Origin: Streptomyces rochei
Lineage (GTDB): Bacteria; Actinomycetota; Actinomycetes; Streptomycetales; Streptomycetaceae
Length of the DNA: 59,915 nucleotides
Direction: 5' to 3'
Assembly (NCBI GenBank): GCA_002155895.1
Contig: MUMD01000006.1
Coordinates: 1-59,915, forward strand
The notes beneath the pieces are model-generated. The model was not told the DNA's origin. It was given only the letters and a program-made list of their open reading frames with translations, and did no database searches. How positions within the stretch are numbered: the stretch's first letter is position 1; each line of letters begins with the position of its first letter. This document shows, in pieces, positions 18,345 through 27,170 of this stretch. The position numbers were made by a program, and so were the translations under genes.

Positions 18345-19259
18345 GTGGACACCATCACCCTGGGCGACGTCACCGTGACGCGAGTCCGGGAGTACTACGG
18401 CCCCGTCGGCATGACGCCCGAGGCGTTCGTCCCGGACAGTCCGGCCCAGGCCTGGGACACGCACCGTTCCTGGCTGGTGCCGGACTTCCTGAACGCCGAG
18501 ACCCGCGTCGTCAACACCGCGATCCAGACCTGGGTCCTGCGCAGCGAGGGCAGGACCATCCTGGTCGACACCGGCGTCGGCAACCACAAGGACCGGCCGT
18601 ACGCTCCGGTGTGGAGCCGCCTGGACACCGACTTCCTGGGCAATCTCGCCCGCGCCGGGGTGCGCCCCGAGGACGTCGACATCGTGATCAACACCCACCT
18701 GCACATCGACCACGTCGGCTGGAACACCTACCTCGACGGCCGGACCTGGGTACCGACGTTCCCCAACGCCACCTACCTCATGGCGAAGGCCGACTTCGAC
18801 TACTGGAACCCCGCCAACGAGATCAAGACCCGGCTCGGCCGCGGCAACCAGAACGTCTTCGAGGACAGCGTCGCCCCCGTGCACGAGGCCGGCCTCACCC
18901 TGCTGTGGGAGGACGGCCACCGTATCGACTCCCACCTGCGCCTCGACCTCGCTCCCGGCCACACCCCCGGCTCATCGGTGCTGCGGCTGGAGTCCGGCTC
19001 CGACCGCGCCCTGTTCGTCGGCGACCTGATGCACAGCCCGATCCAGATCCACGAGCCCGACGCCAACAGCTGCTTCTGCGAGGACCCCGCCGAAGCACGC
19101 GCCACCCGCCACAAGCTCCTGGGCTCGGCGGCCGACAGCAACGCCCTCGTCTTCCCCGCACACCTCGGCGGCCACGGCGCCGCCGAAGTCGTCCGCTCGG
19201 GCGGCAAGTTCGCCGTCAAGGGCTGGGCGCCCTTCTCCCCGTACACCGAGCAGGTCTGA
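18345..19259 (+). CDS. Metallo-beta-lactamase-fold hydrolase (AHL-lactonase-like)
   Basis: 304 aa metallo-hydrolase. GTG start at 18345 with GGAGA 6 nt upstream. The zinc motif HLHIDH is at residues 118-123 (NTHLHIDHVGW), the third His in APGHTPGS, the bridging Asp in GDLMHSP, and a last His in FPAHLGGH. The layout matches lactonase-type members of the superfamily. The esterase gene follows by 35 nt, so probably one transcript. It may open lactones or related esters; quorum quenching is possible but not shown. Confidence 0.87.
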   Translation: MDTITLGDVTVTRVREYYGPVGMTPEAFVPDSPAQAWDTHRSWLVPDFLNAETRVVNTAIQTWVLRSEGRTILVDTGVGNHKDRPYAPVWSRLDTDFLGNLARAGVRPEDVDIVINTHLHIDHVGWNTYLDGRTWVPTFPNATYLMAKADFDYWNPANEIKTRLGRGNQNVFEDSVAPVHEAGLTLLWEDGHRIDSHLRLDLAPGHTPGSSVLRLESGSDRALFVGDLMHSPIQIHEPDANSCFCEDPAEARATRHKLLGSAADSNALVFPAHLGGHGAAEVVRSGGKFAVKGWAPFSPYTEQV

Positions 19260-19294
19260 GGCCCACGGCAGGAAAGACGAGAAGGACACACGCG

Positions 19295-20785
19295 ATGAAC
19301 CAGCACCCCTCCCCCGTCGTGACCACCGCGCAGGGCACCGCTCGCGGCCTGCGTCGGGGCCGCACCCTCACCTTCCGGAACATTCCGTACGCCGCCCCGC
19401 CCCGCGGCGCCGACCGGTTCGCCCCGCCGCGCCCGCACGAACCGTGGCCGGGCGTACGGGACGCCACCGTGCCGGGACCCACCGCCCCGCAGGCCCAACG
19501 CAGGCTCGGCGACATCGACATGACCCCCTACTTCGGCACCGGCTGGATCCGCGGCGAGGACTACCTCACCGTCAACGTCTTCACGCCCGCCACGGGGGGC
19601 GGCGACCTGCCGGTCATGGTCTTCGTCCACGGCGGCGGCTTCGTCGCCGGATCGACGCGGGCGACCTTGTACGACGGCTCCGCCTTCGCCCGCGACGGCG
19701 TCGTCCTCGTCACCCTCAACTACCGGCTCGGCATCGCCGGGTTCCTCGACCTCCCCGGGGCGCCCGCCAACCGCGGTCTGCTCGACGTGGTCGCCGCACT
19801 GCGCTGGGTGCGGGAGAACGTCGCCGCTTTCGGCGGCGACCCGCACAACGTCACCCTCTTCGGCCAGTCCGCCGGGGCGACCGTCGTCGGCGGCGTCCTC
19901 GCCACCCCCGAGGCCGCCGGACTGTTCCGCCGCGCGATCGTGCAGAGCGGCAGCGGCCTGGGCGCGTTCACGCCCGAGCAGGCCGCCCGTGTCACCAGGG
20001 CCGCGAGCACTGCCCTGGGTGTCGAGCCCTCGGTCGACGCCTTCGCCGGCGTCCCCGACGAGCGGCTCGTCGAGGCGGCCGGCACGCTCACGGGCATCGA
20101 TCTGCGGACCGGGACCCACGGCGATCCGCTGATCGGCCTCAGCCCCTTCAGCCTGGTCCTGGACACCCAGCCCGCCGTGTCCGTCGCCGCCGGCGGCGCC
20201 GACGTCGACCTGCTCGTCGGCACCAACACCGAAGAGGGGAACCTCTACCTGGCCCCGGTGGGCAAGTACGCCACCTCGACCGCCGCCGACGTCGACGAGA
20301 CCGCCGCACGCTCGCACCCGGACCCCGCGCGGCTCGTCGAGACCTACCGCGCCTCGCGCCCCGGGGCGTCCTTCGCCGAACTGCGCTCCGCCATCATGGG
20401 CGACGCCCTGTTCGGCGTGGGCAGCCGCGCTCTGGCCGACGCCCATGCCGCCCATCCGCGGTCCGCCGCCACCTATGCCTACGAGTTCGCCTGGCGCTCG
20501 CAGGCCCTGGGCGGAGAACTCGGCGCCGCCCACGGGGTCGAACTGCCCTTCGTCTTCGACCTCGCCGACCGGCCCGAACTCAACGGCCCCCACGCCCTGC
20601 TCGGCCCCGACCAGGCCCCCGCCGACCTCGCCACCCGCGTCCACGAGACCTGGATCCGGTTCGCCCGGACCGGCGACCCCGGCTGGGACCGGTACGACAC
20701 CGGCCGCCGCGCCACCATGCGCATCGACACCGAGTGGTCCCAGGTCGACGACCCCCACGGCCAGGAACGGCTGGCCTGGACCTGA
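19295..20785 (+). CDS. Type B carboxylesterase
   Basis: 496 aa alpha/beta hydrolase of the carboxylesterase type B family. ATG at 19295 with AGAAGGA about 8 nt upstream. Oxyanion loop HGGG at 112-115; nucleophile Ser192 in GQSAG; conserved EDYLTVNVFTP early segment; GTNTEEGN near the acid position; and a His in GAAHGVELPFVF. No signal peptide, so it acts in the cytoplasm. Paired with the metallo-hydrolase just upstream, which suggests two-step hydrolysis of an ester or lactone compound. Confidence 0.9.
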   Translation: MNQHPSPVVTTAQGTARGLRRGRTLTFRNIPYAAPPRGADRFAPPRPHEPWPGVRDATVPGPTAPQAQRRLGDIDMTPYFGTGWIRGEDYLTVNVFTPATGGGDLPVMVFVHGGGFVAGSTRATLYDGSAFARDGVVLVTLNYRLGIAGFLDLPGAPANRGLLDVVAALRWVRENVAAFGGDPHNVTLFGQSAGATVVGGVLATPEAAGLFRRAIVQSGSGLGAFTPEQAARVTRAASTALGVEPSVDAFAGVPDERLVEAAGTLTGIDLRTGTHGDPLIGLSPFSLVLDTQPAVSVAAGGADVDLLVGTNTEEGNLYLAPVGKYATSTAADVDETAARSHPDPARLVETYRASRPGASFAELRSAIMGDALFGVGSRALADAHAAHPRSAATYAYEFAWRSQALGGELGAAHGVELPFVFDLADRPELNGPHALLGPDQAPADLATRVHETWIRFARTGDPGWDRYDTGRRATMRIDTEWSQVDDPHGQERLAWT

Positions 20786-20798
20786 TCCCGACCGACGG

Positions 20799-21644
20799 TC
20801 ACGGTCCCGCGTCGGGAGGGCCCAGCTCGGCCAGTGCGGTGGCGCTCCGGCTGCCGGGGTCCGCGGTGTACAGCACCAGCCGCAGGCTGGTGCCGGGCAC
20901 GAGCAGGGTCTGACGGTCCAGTTCCAGCTCGCCGAGTTCGGGGTGGTGCAGGCGTTTGCGCAGCGTCGGCCGGAGGTGCACGTCGTGGCTGCGCCAGCCG
21001 GCGACGAAGTCCGGGCTGTGCGCGGCGTACTCGTTGACCAGCTCGCCCAGCGCACGGTCCGCCGGGTGGCGGGCGCCGGCCGCGCGCAGGTGGGCGGCCG
21101 ACTGTCGGGCGAAATCGCCTTCCGCGCCGACGGGTGCCGAGCAGAGGGTGCCGCCCAGCCGGATGGCGAGGCGCACGGTGTTGCGCTCGTGGGCGGGCAC
21201 CTGCGCGAAGTCGGTGATCAACGCGGCCGCCGTGGAGTTCCAGGCCACGATGTCCTCCAGGTCGTTCACCACATAGGCGGGGAACGGCCCGAGCCGATGC
21301 AGGAGTCGGAGCGCGTCGGCGGGTACCGGCGTCTGATCGGCGTCCGTACTGGGCGGGATCTGCCCGGCCAGCCGTGCCAGGTGCTCACGCTCCATGTCGG
21401 TGAGGCGCAGCGCGGTGCCCAGTGCGGACAGCACCTGCGGCGACGGACGCGGGGCGCGGGCCTGCTCCAGTCGCTCGTAGTAGCTTGTGGACACCCCGGC
21501 CAGGGCGGCCACCTCTTCCCGCCGCAGCCCGGGGGTGCGCCGGGCGCGCGGGCCGGGTGGGTGGACAGCCGAGGCCGGCATCCGGGACGGGTGCAGCGCC
21601 TCCCGTCGACGGCGCAGGAAGTCAGCCAGTTCCGCTCTTCTCAC
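20799..21644 (-). CDS. XRE regulator with MmyB-like ligand domain
   Basis: 281 aa. GTG start at 21644; the ribosome site is weak. N-terminal HTH (GLRREEVAALAGVSTSYYER, then LEQARAPRPS) and a C-terminal MmyB-type domain with VNDLEDIVAWN. It is divergent from the SnoaL-NmrA pair and convergent with the esterase (13 nt between stops). Such regulators are often found next to short-chain reductases and control them; a second family member is at 49.2 kb. Confidence 0.88.
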   Translation of the reverse strand: MRRAELADFLRRRREALHPSRMPASAVHPPGPRARRTPGLRREEVAALAGVSTSYYERLEQARAPRPSPQVLSALGTALRLTDMEREHLARLAGQIPPSTDADQTPVPADALRLLHRLGPFPAYVVNDLEDIVAWNSTAAALITDFAQVPAHERNTVRLAIRLGGTLCSAPVGAEGDFARQSAAHLRAAGARHPADRALGELVNEYAAHSPDFVAGWRSHDVHLRPTLRKRLHHPELGELELDRQTLLVPGTSLRLVLYTADPGSRSATALAELGPPDAGP

Positions 21645-21779
21645 CCCGGCAGGGTGACACAGCGGCCCTCGGCTCAGCCACGCACCAGTAGTCCGGGGCT
21701 CACCGGTGCGTTCCACGGCACCGCCCCGCGCGCCCACTCTGGTGCGGTCACCCCTCGTGCAGAACACCGGAGAATCACC

Positions 21780-22226
21780 GTGTCACCACGCACTCCCGAA
21801 GAGACCTTTCGCCGGCTGCTGGAGCTGCTGCTGGCCAAGGACATGGATGCCGTCGCCGATCTGTGGGCGGAGAACGGCACCGCCGAGTTCCCCTTCGCCG
21901 AGGGAGCCTCACCGAGACGGCTGACCGGGCGTGAGGCCGTCCGGGACTATCTGGCCGGCTACCCCGACCTGATGGACGTACGGGCGATCCCGACCCTCAC
22001 CGTGCGCCACACGGACCAGCCGGACACCGTCGTGGTGGAGTTCACCGCGCGCGGTCGCACGGTGGCCACCGATGAGCCGTACCAGTTGGACTACATCACG
22101 GTGCTCACCACCCACCGGGGCCTGATCACCCGTTATCGGGACTATTGGAACCCGCTGGCGGTCGCCTCGGCGGCCGGCACGCTCCCCGAGCTGCTCGACT
22201 CGCTGCGCTCGCGGGCCACCCGATGA
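21780..22226 (+). CDS. SnoaL-like protein (copy 1)
   Basis: 148 aa NTF2-fold protein of the SnoaL/ketosteroid-isomerase-like group. GTG at 21780 with GGAGA 6 nt upstream. Landmarks: LLLAKDMDAVADLWAENGTA, FPFAEGASPRRLTG, and a C-terminal ITRYRDYWNPLA. Its stop overlaps the NmrA-like gene start (ATGA), so the two are co-translated. A paralogue with the same partner lies at 27.2 kb. Enzymatic or binding role unknown. Confidence 0.87.
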   Translation: MSPRTPEETFRRLLELLLAKDMDAVADLWAENGTAEFPFAEGASPRRLTGREAVRDYLAGYPDLMDVRAIPTLTVRHTDQPDTVVVEFTARGRTVATDEPYQLDYITVLTTHRGLITRYRDYWNPLAVASAAGTLPELLDSLRSRATR

Positions 22227-23086
22227 CCGGCGTGCTGATCACCGGTGGCACCGGGAAGACGGGAAGCGTCCTGGCCGAACTGCTCCGCGGAAGCGGTGTG
22301 CCGGTCCGGGTGGCGAGCCGCGTCCCACCGGCCGACGCTCCGGACGCCGTCCGGTTCGACTGGAGCGATCCGGCCACCCATCCGGCCGCGTTGCACGGGA
22401 TGGACCGGGTCTATCTGGTGCCTCCGGTGGACACCACGGATCCGATGCCGCTGGTCGAACCGTTCTTGGTCGAGGCTGAACGCCTCGGCGTACGCCGAGT
22501 GGTGCTCCTCGGCTCCGCCATCGTGCTGCCGGGTGCCGCCGGCGCGCTGGAACTGGCCGCGCGGGTGCGGGCCCGGCCCGGCTGGGTGGTGCTGCGTCCC
22601 TCCGGGTTCATGCAGAACTTCCTGGCCCCCCACCCGCTGGGCGAGCGGATCAGGCGACGCGGTGAGATCCGCACCGCTGCCGGAAGCGGCCGGGTGGGCT
22701 GGATCGACGCTCGCGACATCGCGGCGGTCGCCGCCGTGCTGTTGACCGAACCCGGCGGCCACCAGGACGACCGGCGTGACTACCTGCTCACCGGGCCGAA
22801 GGCGCTGAACTACCAGGATGCGGCGCAGGCCATCACGCTCCGTACCGGCCGGCCGATCCGGGTCGTGCCCGTCGGGGCCGCCGAGCAGGCGGACGCCTAC
22901 CGCGCGTCCGGTATGCCGGACGCCTTCGCGACCGCCCTCGCCGCCGTCGACGCCGGCCTCCGCACCGGCCGGGACGACCAGGTCAGCACCGCGGTGCTGG
23001 ACCTGACGGGCCGCCCGCCCCGCACCTTCGCCGAGTTCGTCCAGGACCACGCACTCCACTGGACGGACCCTCGGGACACCCGATGA
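22223..23086 (+). CDS. NmrA-like NAD(P)-binding protein (copy 1)
   Basis: 287 aa atypical SDR. N-terminal nucleotide motif ITGGTGKTG, RFDWSDPATH, VYLVPP, VLRPSGFMQNFL and WIDARDIAAVAAVLL are all typical of NmrA/QOR2-like proteins. No YxxxK catalytic pair is evident. ATG overlaps the SnoaL stop by 4 nt. Same gene order as the 27.6-kb pair. Probably an NADPH-dependent reductase or redox sensor. Confidence 0.88.
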   Translation: MTGVLITGGTGKTGSVLAELLRGSGVPVRVASRVPPADAPDAVRFDWSDPATHPAALHGMDRVYLVPPVDTTDPMPLVEPFLVEAERLGVRRVVLLGSAIVLPGAAGALELAARVRARPGWVVLRPSGFMQNFLAPHPLGERIRRRGEIRTAAGSGRVGWIDARDIAAVAAVLLTEPGGHQDDRRDYLLTGPKALNYQDAAQAITLRTGRPIRVVPVGAAEQADAYRASGMPDAFATALAAVDAGLRTGRDDQVSTAVLDLTGRPPRTFAEFVQDHALHWTDPRDTR

Positions 23087-23101
23087 CCGACCGATACCTC
23101 T

Positions 23102-23130
23102 TTGCGCAGCGGGTATCACGGTCGTACTGT
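23102..23130 (+). promoter_or_regulatory. Promoter of the 23.2-kb hydrolase
   Basis: -35 TTGCGC (23102-23107), 17-nt spacer, -10 TACTGT (23125-23130). It lies just after the NmrA gene and 38 nt before the hydrolase ATG, suggesting independent expression. Confidence 0.5.
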
Positions 23131-23167
23131 GCCGCGACAGCCCCAACGACCCACCCAGGGACGCCCG

Positions 23168-23983
23168 ATGAGCTACGCGACGGTGAATGGAGCGACGCTC
23201 CGCTACGACGACCACGGACCCGTGACGGGACCGGTGGTCCTCCTGATACACGGGCACCCTTTCAACCGCACGCTGTGGGCCCCGCAGAGCAGAGCACTGG
23301 CCGCGGCGGGTTACCGGGTCATCGTCCCGGACCTGCGCGGATACGGCGCAAGCGATGTCACCCCCGGAAAGGTGTATCTGTCCGACTTCGCAGACGACCT
23401 CATCGGCCTCCTGGACGTGCTCACCGTCGATCAGGCCGTGATCGGTGGCGTCTCGATGGGAGGGCAGATCGCCATGGAGACGCATCGCCGCTACGCCCAC
23501 CGGATACGTGCCCTCGTCCTGTCGGACACCTCGGCACTCCCCGAGACACCCGAAGGCAAGACCTGGCGCAACCACTTGGCCGACCGTTTGCTCGCCGAGG
23601 GCATGGCCGGTTACGCGGACGACGTCATCGACAAGATGCTGGCCGCCTACAACGTCACCGCGCTGCCGGCCGTCACCGCGCACGTCCTCGGCATGATGCG
23701 CGCCACCGATCCCCGTGGTGCCGCGGCCGCCCTGCGGGGCCGCGCCGAACGCCCCGACTACCGTGACACGCTGGCCGCCGCGCGATGCCCCGTGCTGGTC
23801 GTCGTCGGCGCCGATGACGTCTACACGCCGGTCGCGGACGCCGAAGCCATCAGCCGCCTCGCCCCGCATGCCGTACTGAGTGTCATCGACGGTGCCGGGC
23901 ACCTTCCGGGCGCCGAGCAGCCGGAACGCTTCAACCGCGTCCTGCTGGACTTCCTCCGGACACAGGCTCCCGACGCGGCCTGA
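23168..23983 (+). CDS. Alpha/beta hydrolase
   Basis: 271 aa. ATG at 23168 with AGGGA 7 nt upstream. HGHPFNRTLW oxyanion region near residue 29, nucleophile Ser96 in GGVSMGG, Asp in VGADDVYTP, His in DGAGHLPGAEQP. This is the common epoxide hydrolase/haloperoxidase-like fold without a cap sequence I can assign. Substrate unknown. Confidence 0.88.
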   Translation: MSYATVNGATLRYDDHGPVTGPVVLLIHGHPFNRTLWAPQSRALAAAGYRVIVPDLRGYGASDVTPGKVYLSDFADDLIGLLDVLTVDQAVIGGVSMGGQIAMETHRRYAHRIRALVLSDTSALPETPEGKTWRNHLADRLLAEGMAGYADDVIDKMLAAYNVTALPAVTAHVLGMMRATDPRGAAAALRGRAERPDYRDTLAAARCPVLVVVGADDVYTPVADAEAISRLAPHAVLSVIDGAGHLPGAEQPERFNRVLLDFLRTQAPDAA

Positions 23984-24180
23984 AGACCCCGGTCCCCGAG
24001 CCGTCCAGGACACCCCCCACGCCCCCTGAGGGACGGTACAACCCTCGCGGCCCGTCCGGAGTCTGAGAAGCCGTGATGAGGCCAGGGCCTGCCCCGGAGC
24101 CACCGGTCCATGACCGGGCACAGAGATGGCATACGATCCGCATGCCCCTCATAAAGATCCAGTAAGAGGATGTACACGTC

Positions 24181-25068
24181 ATGACTGCCCGTGCCCCCTA
24201 TCGTTCCCTTCGCGGTATATCCGCCGTTGCCGCCCTGCTCGCGATCGGCGCGGTGGGGTGTTCGGACGTCACCGACACCGTCGACAGCGCCAAGGAGGGC
24301 GCGAAGAAGGTGGCCCGCCAGCGCTCGGTGTTCTCGCTGGACACCGGTGACTGCTACAACCCGTACGGCAAGGCCGAGGGAACGGCGTACACCGTGGAGA
24401 TCGTGCCCTGCGACGAGGCGCACAAGGGCCAGGTCGTCGGCGAGTTCTCGATCGACGAGGGCAAGGAGTACCCCGGCGACGACGGGGTCTCGGCGATCGC
24501 GGACACCCGCTGCCCGGTCGAGGCGCAGAAGTACGCCCCGGACACCTGGGCGCTCCCCGAGGGCGCCGAACTCTTCTTCTACACCCCGACCGCGGAGAGC
24601 TGGGCGACGGGCGACCGCCTGGTGAGCTGCACCTACACCGCCGAGCAGGGCACCCTGAGCGGCACCCTGGACACCGCCAAGTCCCTCAAGCCCGAGCAGC
24701 TCACGTACCTCAAGGGGTCGAACGCGGTCTACGAGGCCCTGTGGGCGAACCAGTCCGAGAAGGACACCGTCGAGGCCGACCTGCCCGGTTACAAGGCGCA
24801 GGCCAAGGCCGTCGCGGCCGCTCTCCAGGACCACGTCGAGGGGCTGAACGGCATCGACGGCGCCGAGGTCGGGACGCTCCGTTCGACGCTGGCGAAGGCG
24901 ACCGGCGACTGGGAGAAGGCCGCGCGCGCCACCGACGCCGACGCGTTCTACGCCGCCTACGACCCGGCGTTCACCGGCATCGACCCGAACAAGTCGGTCG
25001 CCGCCCGCAAGGAACTGGGCCTGGCCACCACCGTCCCGGCCGAGGAGGCCGAGGTCTGGGCGAGCTGA
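24181..25068 (+). CDS. Lipoprotein of the septum-formation (PF13845-like) family
   Basis: 295 aa exported lipoprotein. Signal peptide with lipobox AVGC (Cys27), so it should be anchored outside the membrane. The Cys pairs in GDCYN, VPCDEAH, DTRCPVE and SCTYT are typical of septum-formation-type extracellular domains in actinobacteria. A charged helical tail (KAQAKAVAAALQDHVEGLNG and onward) follows. An AGAGGA ribosome site is about 10 nt upstream. Followed by a strong hairpin, so it is likely a single-gene unit. Precise role unknown. Confidence 0.8.
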   Translation: MTARAPYRSLRGISAVAALLAIGAVGCSDVTDTVDSAKEGAKKVARQRSVFSLDTGDCYNPYGKAEGTAYTVEIVPCDEAHKGQVVGEFSIDEGKEYPGDDGVSAIADTRCPVEAQKYAPDTWALPEGAELFFYTPTAESWATGDRLVSCTYTAEQGTLSGTLDTAKSLKPEQLTYLKGSNAVYEALWANQSEKDTVEADLPGYKAQAKAVAAALQDHVEGLNGIDGAEVGTLRSTLAKATGDWEKAARATDADAFYAAYDPAFTGIDPNKSVAARKELGLATTVPAEEAEVWAS

Positions 25069-25080
25069 CACACCCTCGGG

Positions 25081-25117
25081 GGGGGGCGAGGCACCGGTCG
25101 GCCGGTGCCCGCCCCCC
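25081..25117 (+). terminator. Strong hairpin terminator after the lipoprotein gene
   Basis: Inner stem GCACCGG (25091-25097) / CCGGTGC (25102-25108) with a TCGG loop. Outer stem GGGGGGC (25081-25087) / GCCCCCC (25111-25117), with a small internal bulge. No U tract, which is usual for actinobacterial terminators. It may serve the convergent tetR as well. Confidence 0.75.
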
Positions 25118-25157
25118 TCAGCGTGGGGACGCGGTCCGGTCCGTGTGAAGCAGGGTG

Positions 25158-25760
25158 TTACGCGCCCGCCGGTCGTGCCGCGACACGCGCCCGCAGGATC
25201 CCTTCGACGCCGTCCAGGAACGTCTCGGTGACCAGCCCGGAATCGGAGAGGCACCCGGCGGCCATGGCTCCGTCCCGGAGCATGACGAAGTGCCGTCCCG
25301 CCGACTCGGCGGGCTCGTCGCCGACCTGCGCCAGCAGGTCCGTGACCATGTCGAGGAACCACTGCCGGTGTGCGAGCACGGCTCGGTGGATGGGGTGCGC
25401 CGGATCGGCGTACTCAGCCGCGGCGTTGAGGAAGGCGCAGCCGCGAAAGCCCTCGGACCGGATCCCTTCGGCGATGGCGCGGCCGACCGCGCGCACCCTC
25501 TCGTCCGGGGCGTGAACGTTCTCCTGAGCGGCCGACAGCTGCGCCCTGATGCCTTGATCGGCCTGCTCGAGGTAGGCGAGAACGAGGTCCTCCTTGCCGG
25601 AGAAGTGCCGGTACAGGGTCGCCCGGGTCACCTTCGCCTCCTCGATGATCCGGTCGATGCCCACGGAGTGGATCCCCTCCGCGTAGAAGATCCTGACCGC
25701 GGTCCCGAGCAACCGCGCTCGCGCCTCGGACACGCCACCCGCCTTCGTCTTCCGGTTCAT
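25158..25760 (-). CDS. TetR-family repressor
   Basis: 200 aa. ATG at 25760 with AGGA 8 nt upstream (another ATG 9 nt earlier is possible). HTH segment VGIDRIIEEAKVTRATLYRH near residues 34-53, then FSGKEDLVLAYLEQAD. The C-terminal part (RGCAFLNAAAEYADP) resembles the TetR_C_16-like group. Divergent from a membrane protein gene. Twin palindromic operators between them suggest it represses both itself and that gene. Confidence 0.9.
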   Translation of the reverse strand: MNRKTKAGGVSEARARLLGTAVRIFYAEGIHSVGIDRIIEEAKVTRATLYRHFSGKEDLVLAYLEQADQGIRAQLSAAQENVHAPDERVRAVGRAIAEGIRSEGFRGCAFLNAAAEYADPAHPIHRAVLAHRQWFLDMVTDLLAQVGDEPAESAGRHFVMLRDGAMAAGCLSDSGLVTETFLDGVEGILRARVAARPAGA

Positions 25761-25780
25761 GGCTCCCATCCTACAGCGGA

Positions 25781-25848
25781 GGGAGAACGTTCGGTCTTGA
25801 CAGGTTGACCGGCACACCCAACGATAGAAGGAGACCGAACGTTCTCCC
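25781..25848. promoter_or_regulatory. Twin TetR operators between tetR and the DUF308-like gene
   Basis: Arms GGGAGAACGTTCGGTCT (25781-25797) and AGACCGAACGTTCTCCC (25832-25848) are perfect 17-nt reverse complements, 34 nt apart. Each has its own 8-nt palindrome GAACGTTC. A promoter for the right-hand gene fits between them: -35 TTGACA (25797-25802), 17-nt spacer, -10 AACGAT (25820-25825). One operator sits at each gene's promoter. Confidence 0.85.
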
Positions 25849-25871
25849 TCACCTCGGAAGGCGGATTCGCC

Positions 25872-26444
25872 ATGGACACCGTCGTCAGCCGACCCACCCC
25901 CACCGCCCCGGCCACGTCGCCGGCGGCGCTCCGCAAGCTGTATCTACTGCGTTTCGCCTTCGCCGCCGTCTGGGCGGCCCTGCTGTTCTCGACGGCCGAC
26001 GAACTCGGTCCGCTCAGCGGGGTGTTGCTGGTGCTCTATCCCCTCTTCGACGCGGCCTGCGCAGTGGTCGACCTACGGTCGACTCGGGGAGCCGACGGCG
26101 TGACCACGAGGCTGTGGGCGAACATCGCGCTCAGCGTTCTCACCGGCATCGCCCTGGCCGTCGCGCTCGCCTCCGGCATCCCGGCCGTCCTGCGGGTGTG
26201 GGGAGTCTGGGCCGTCACGGCAGGCATCGCACAGCTCGCCGTGGGTCTGGTGCGGCGTCGGATGGGCGGGCAGTGGCCGATGATCGCGAGCGGGACCATC
26301 TCCGCGCTCGCCGGCGTGAGCTTCTTCGTCCAGGCCGGCAAGGACGGCGCCACCCTCATGAACCTCGCCGGGTACGCCCTCCTCGGCGGCCTCTTCTTCC
26401 TGGCGTCCGCGCTGCGCCTCAACTCCACGCGCCGGCAGAGCTGA
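25872..26444 (+). CDS. DUF308-like integral membrane protein
   Basis: 190 aa with about five to six hydrophobic helices (for example YLLRFAFAAVWAALLFSTA, VWAVTAGIAQLAVGLV, MNLAGYALLGGLFFLASAL). Layout and small-residue-rich helices resemble DUF308/HdeD-type proteins. ATG at 25872 with GGAAGG about 10 nt before it. Likely the target of the divergent TetR repressor. Ligand or transported substance unknown. Confidence 0.75.
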   Translation: MDTVVSRPTPTAPATSPAALRKLYLLRFAFAAVWAALLFSTADELGPLSGVLLVLYPLFDAACAVVDLRSTRGADGVTTRLWANIALSVLTGIALAVALASGIPAVLRVWGVWAVTAGIAQLAVGLVRRRMGGQWPMIASGTISALAGVSFFVQAGKDGATLMNLAGYALLGGLFFLASALRLNSTRRQS

Positions 26445-26477
26445 ACACAGTCGAGGCCGACCGGCATCCCCCGACGT

Positions 26478-27071
26478 TCACCCCTCGCGGGGGCTGGAGG
26501 CCAGGACGCCGGTGACGAAGTTCGCCAACTGCGCCCGCATCGCTTCCCGCGGAATGTGCTCGTCTCCGGCCAGGTGCTCGACGAGGTCGGCCCGCGTGGC
26601 GGCGAGCAGGGCGTGGGCGGTGAAGCCGCTGTCGGTCAAGCCGGGGACCTGCTCCAGTACGGCTCGGAGCAGGCCGTGCCACCTCTCGTAGTGCTCCGCC
26701 CGGTACGGGCTGCCGCTCCCGCCCTCCTCCAGAGCCAGCGCGAGGCGCCGGTTGTCGAGCTTGAAGCACAGGACGGCATCGAGCAGGGCGGGCACGCGAT
26801 CCCGCGGTGGGGTCGCGGGCCCCAGGGGCGGTGGGCCGGCCTCGACGGCCTGCCTGATCGGTTCCATCCGCGCCTCGTACAGCGCGCGGAGCAGCCCGGC
26901 ACGATCGCCGAAGGCCCGGAAGAGCGTGCCCTTGCCCACGCCGGCCGCCGCCGCGACGTCGGCCATGGTGACGTCCTCGGGACTCTCGCGGCGGGCGAAG
27001 AGGGCGTCGGCAGCCGCGAGCACGGCCTCCCGGTTGCGGGCCGCGTCCTTACGCGGCTTGCGCTCAGGCAT
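26478..27071 (-). CDS. TetR-family repressor
   Basis: 197 aa. ATG at 27071 with GGAGGAA a few nt upstream. HTH: VTMADVAAAAGVGKGTLFRA, then FGDRAGLLRALYEARM. Typical of repressors that control NmrA-type redox genes. Divergent from the second SnoaL-NmrA pair, with two palindromic operators between. Confidence 0.9.
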   Translation of the reverse strand: MPERKPRKDAARNREAVLAAADALFARRESPEDVTMADVAAAAGVGKGTLFRAFGDRAGLLRALYEARMEPIRQAVEAGPPPLGPATPPRDRVPALLDAVLCFKLDNRRLALALEEGGSGSPYRAEHYERWHGLLRAVLEQVPGLTDSGFTAHALLAATRADLVEHLAGDEHIPREAMRAQLANFVTGVLASSPREG

Positions 27072-27105
27072 GCCGTTCCTCCATTGCTGCTCCTCCGTTT
27101 ACAAA

Positions 27106-27155
27106 GCGGACCCGCGGTCCGTATTGTTGAAGCGGACCCAGGGTCCGCATTCTAG
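27106..27155. promoter_or_regulatory. Tandem TetR operators and promoter of SnoaL-NmrA copy 2
   Basis: Site 1 CGGACC-CGC-GGTCCG (27107-27121) and site 2 GCGGACCC-A-GGGTCCGC (27132-27148, perfect 8-nt arms). Centres are 26 bp apart. Site 2 fills the spacer of a promoter with -35 TTGAAG (27127-27132) and -10 TTCTAG (27150-27155). Site 1 lies where the tetR promoter should be. Confidence 0.8.
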
Positions 27156-27170
27156 AGCTGGAGGATACCC

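Noticed and set aside
18041-19294. Open frame running from 18041 into the carboxylesterase
   Set aside because: The first part overlaps the metallo-hydrolase in another frame. The esterase starts at 19295 with its own ribosome site.
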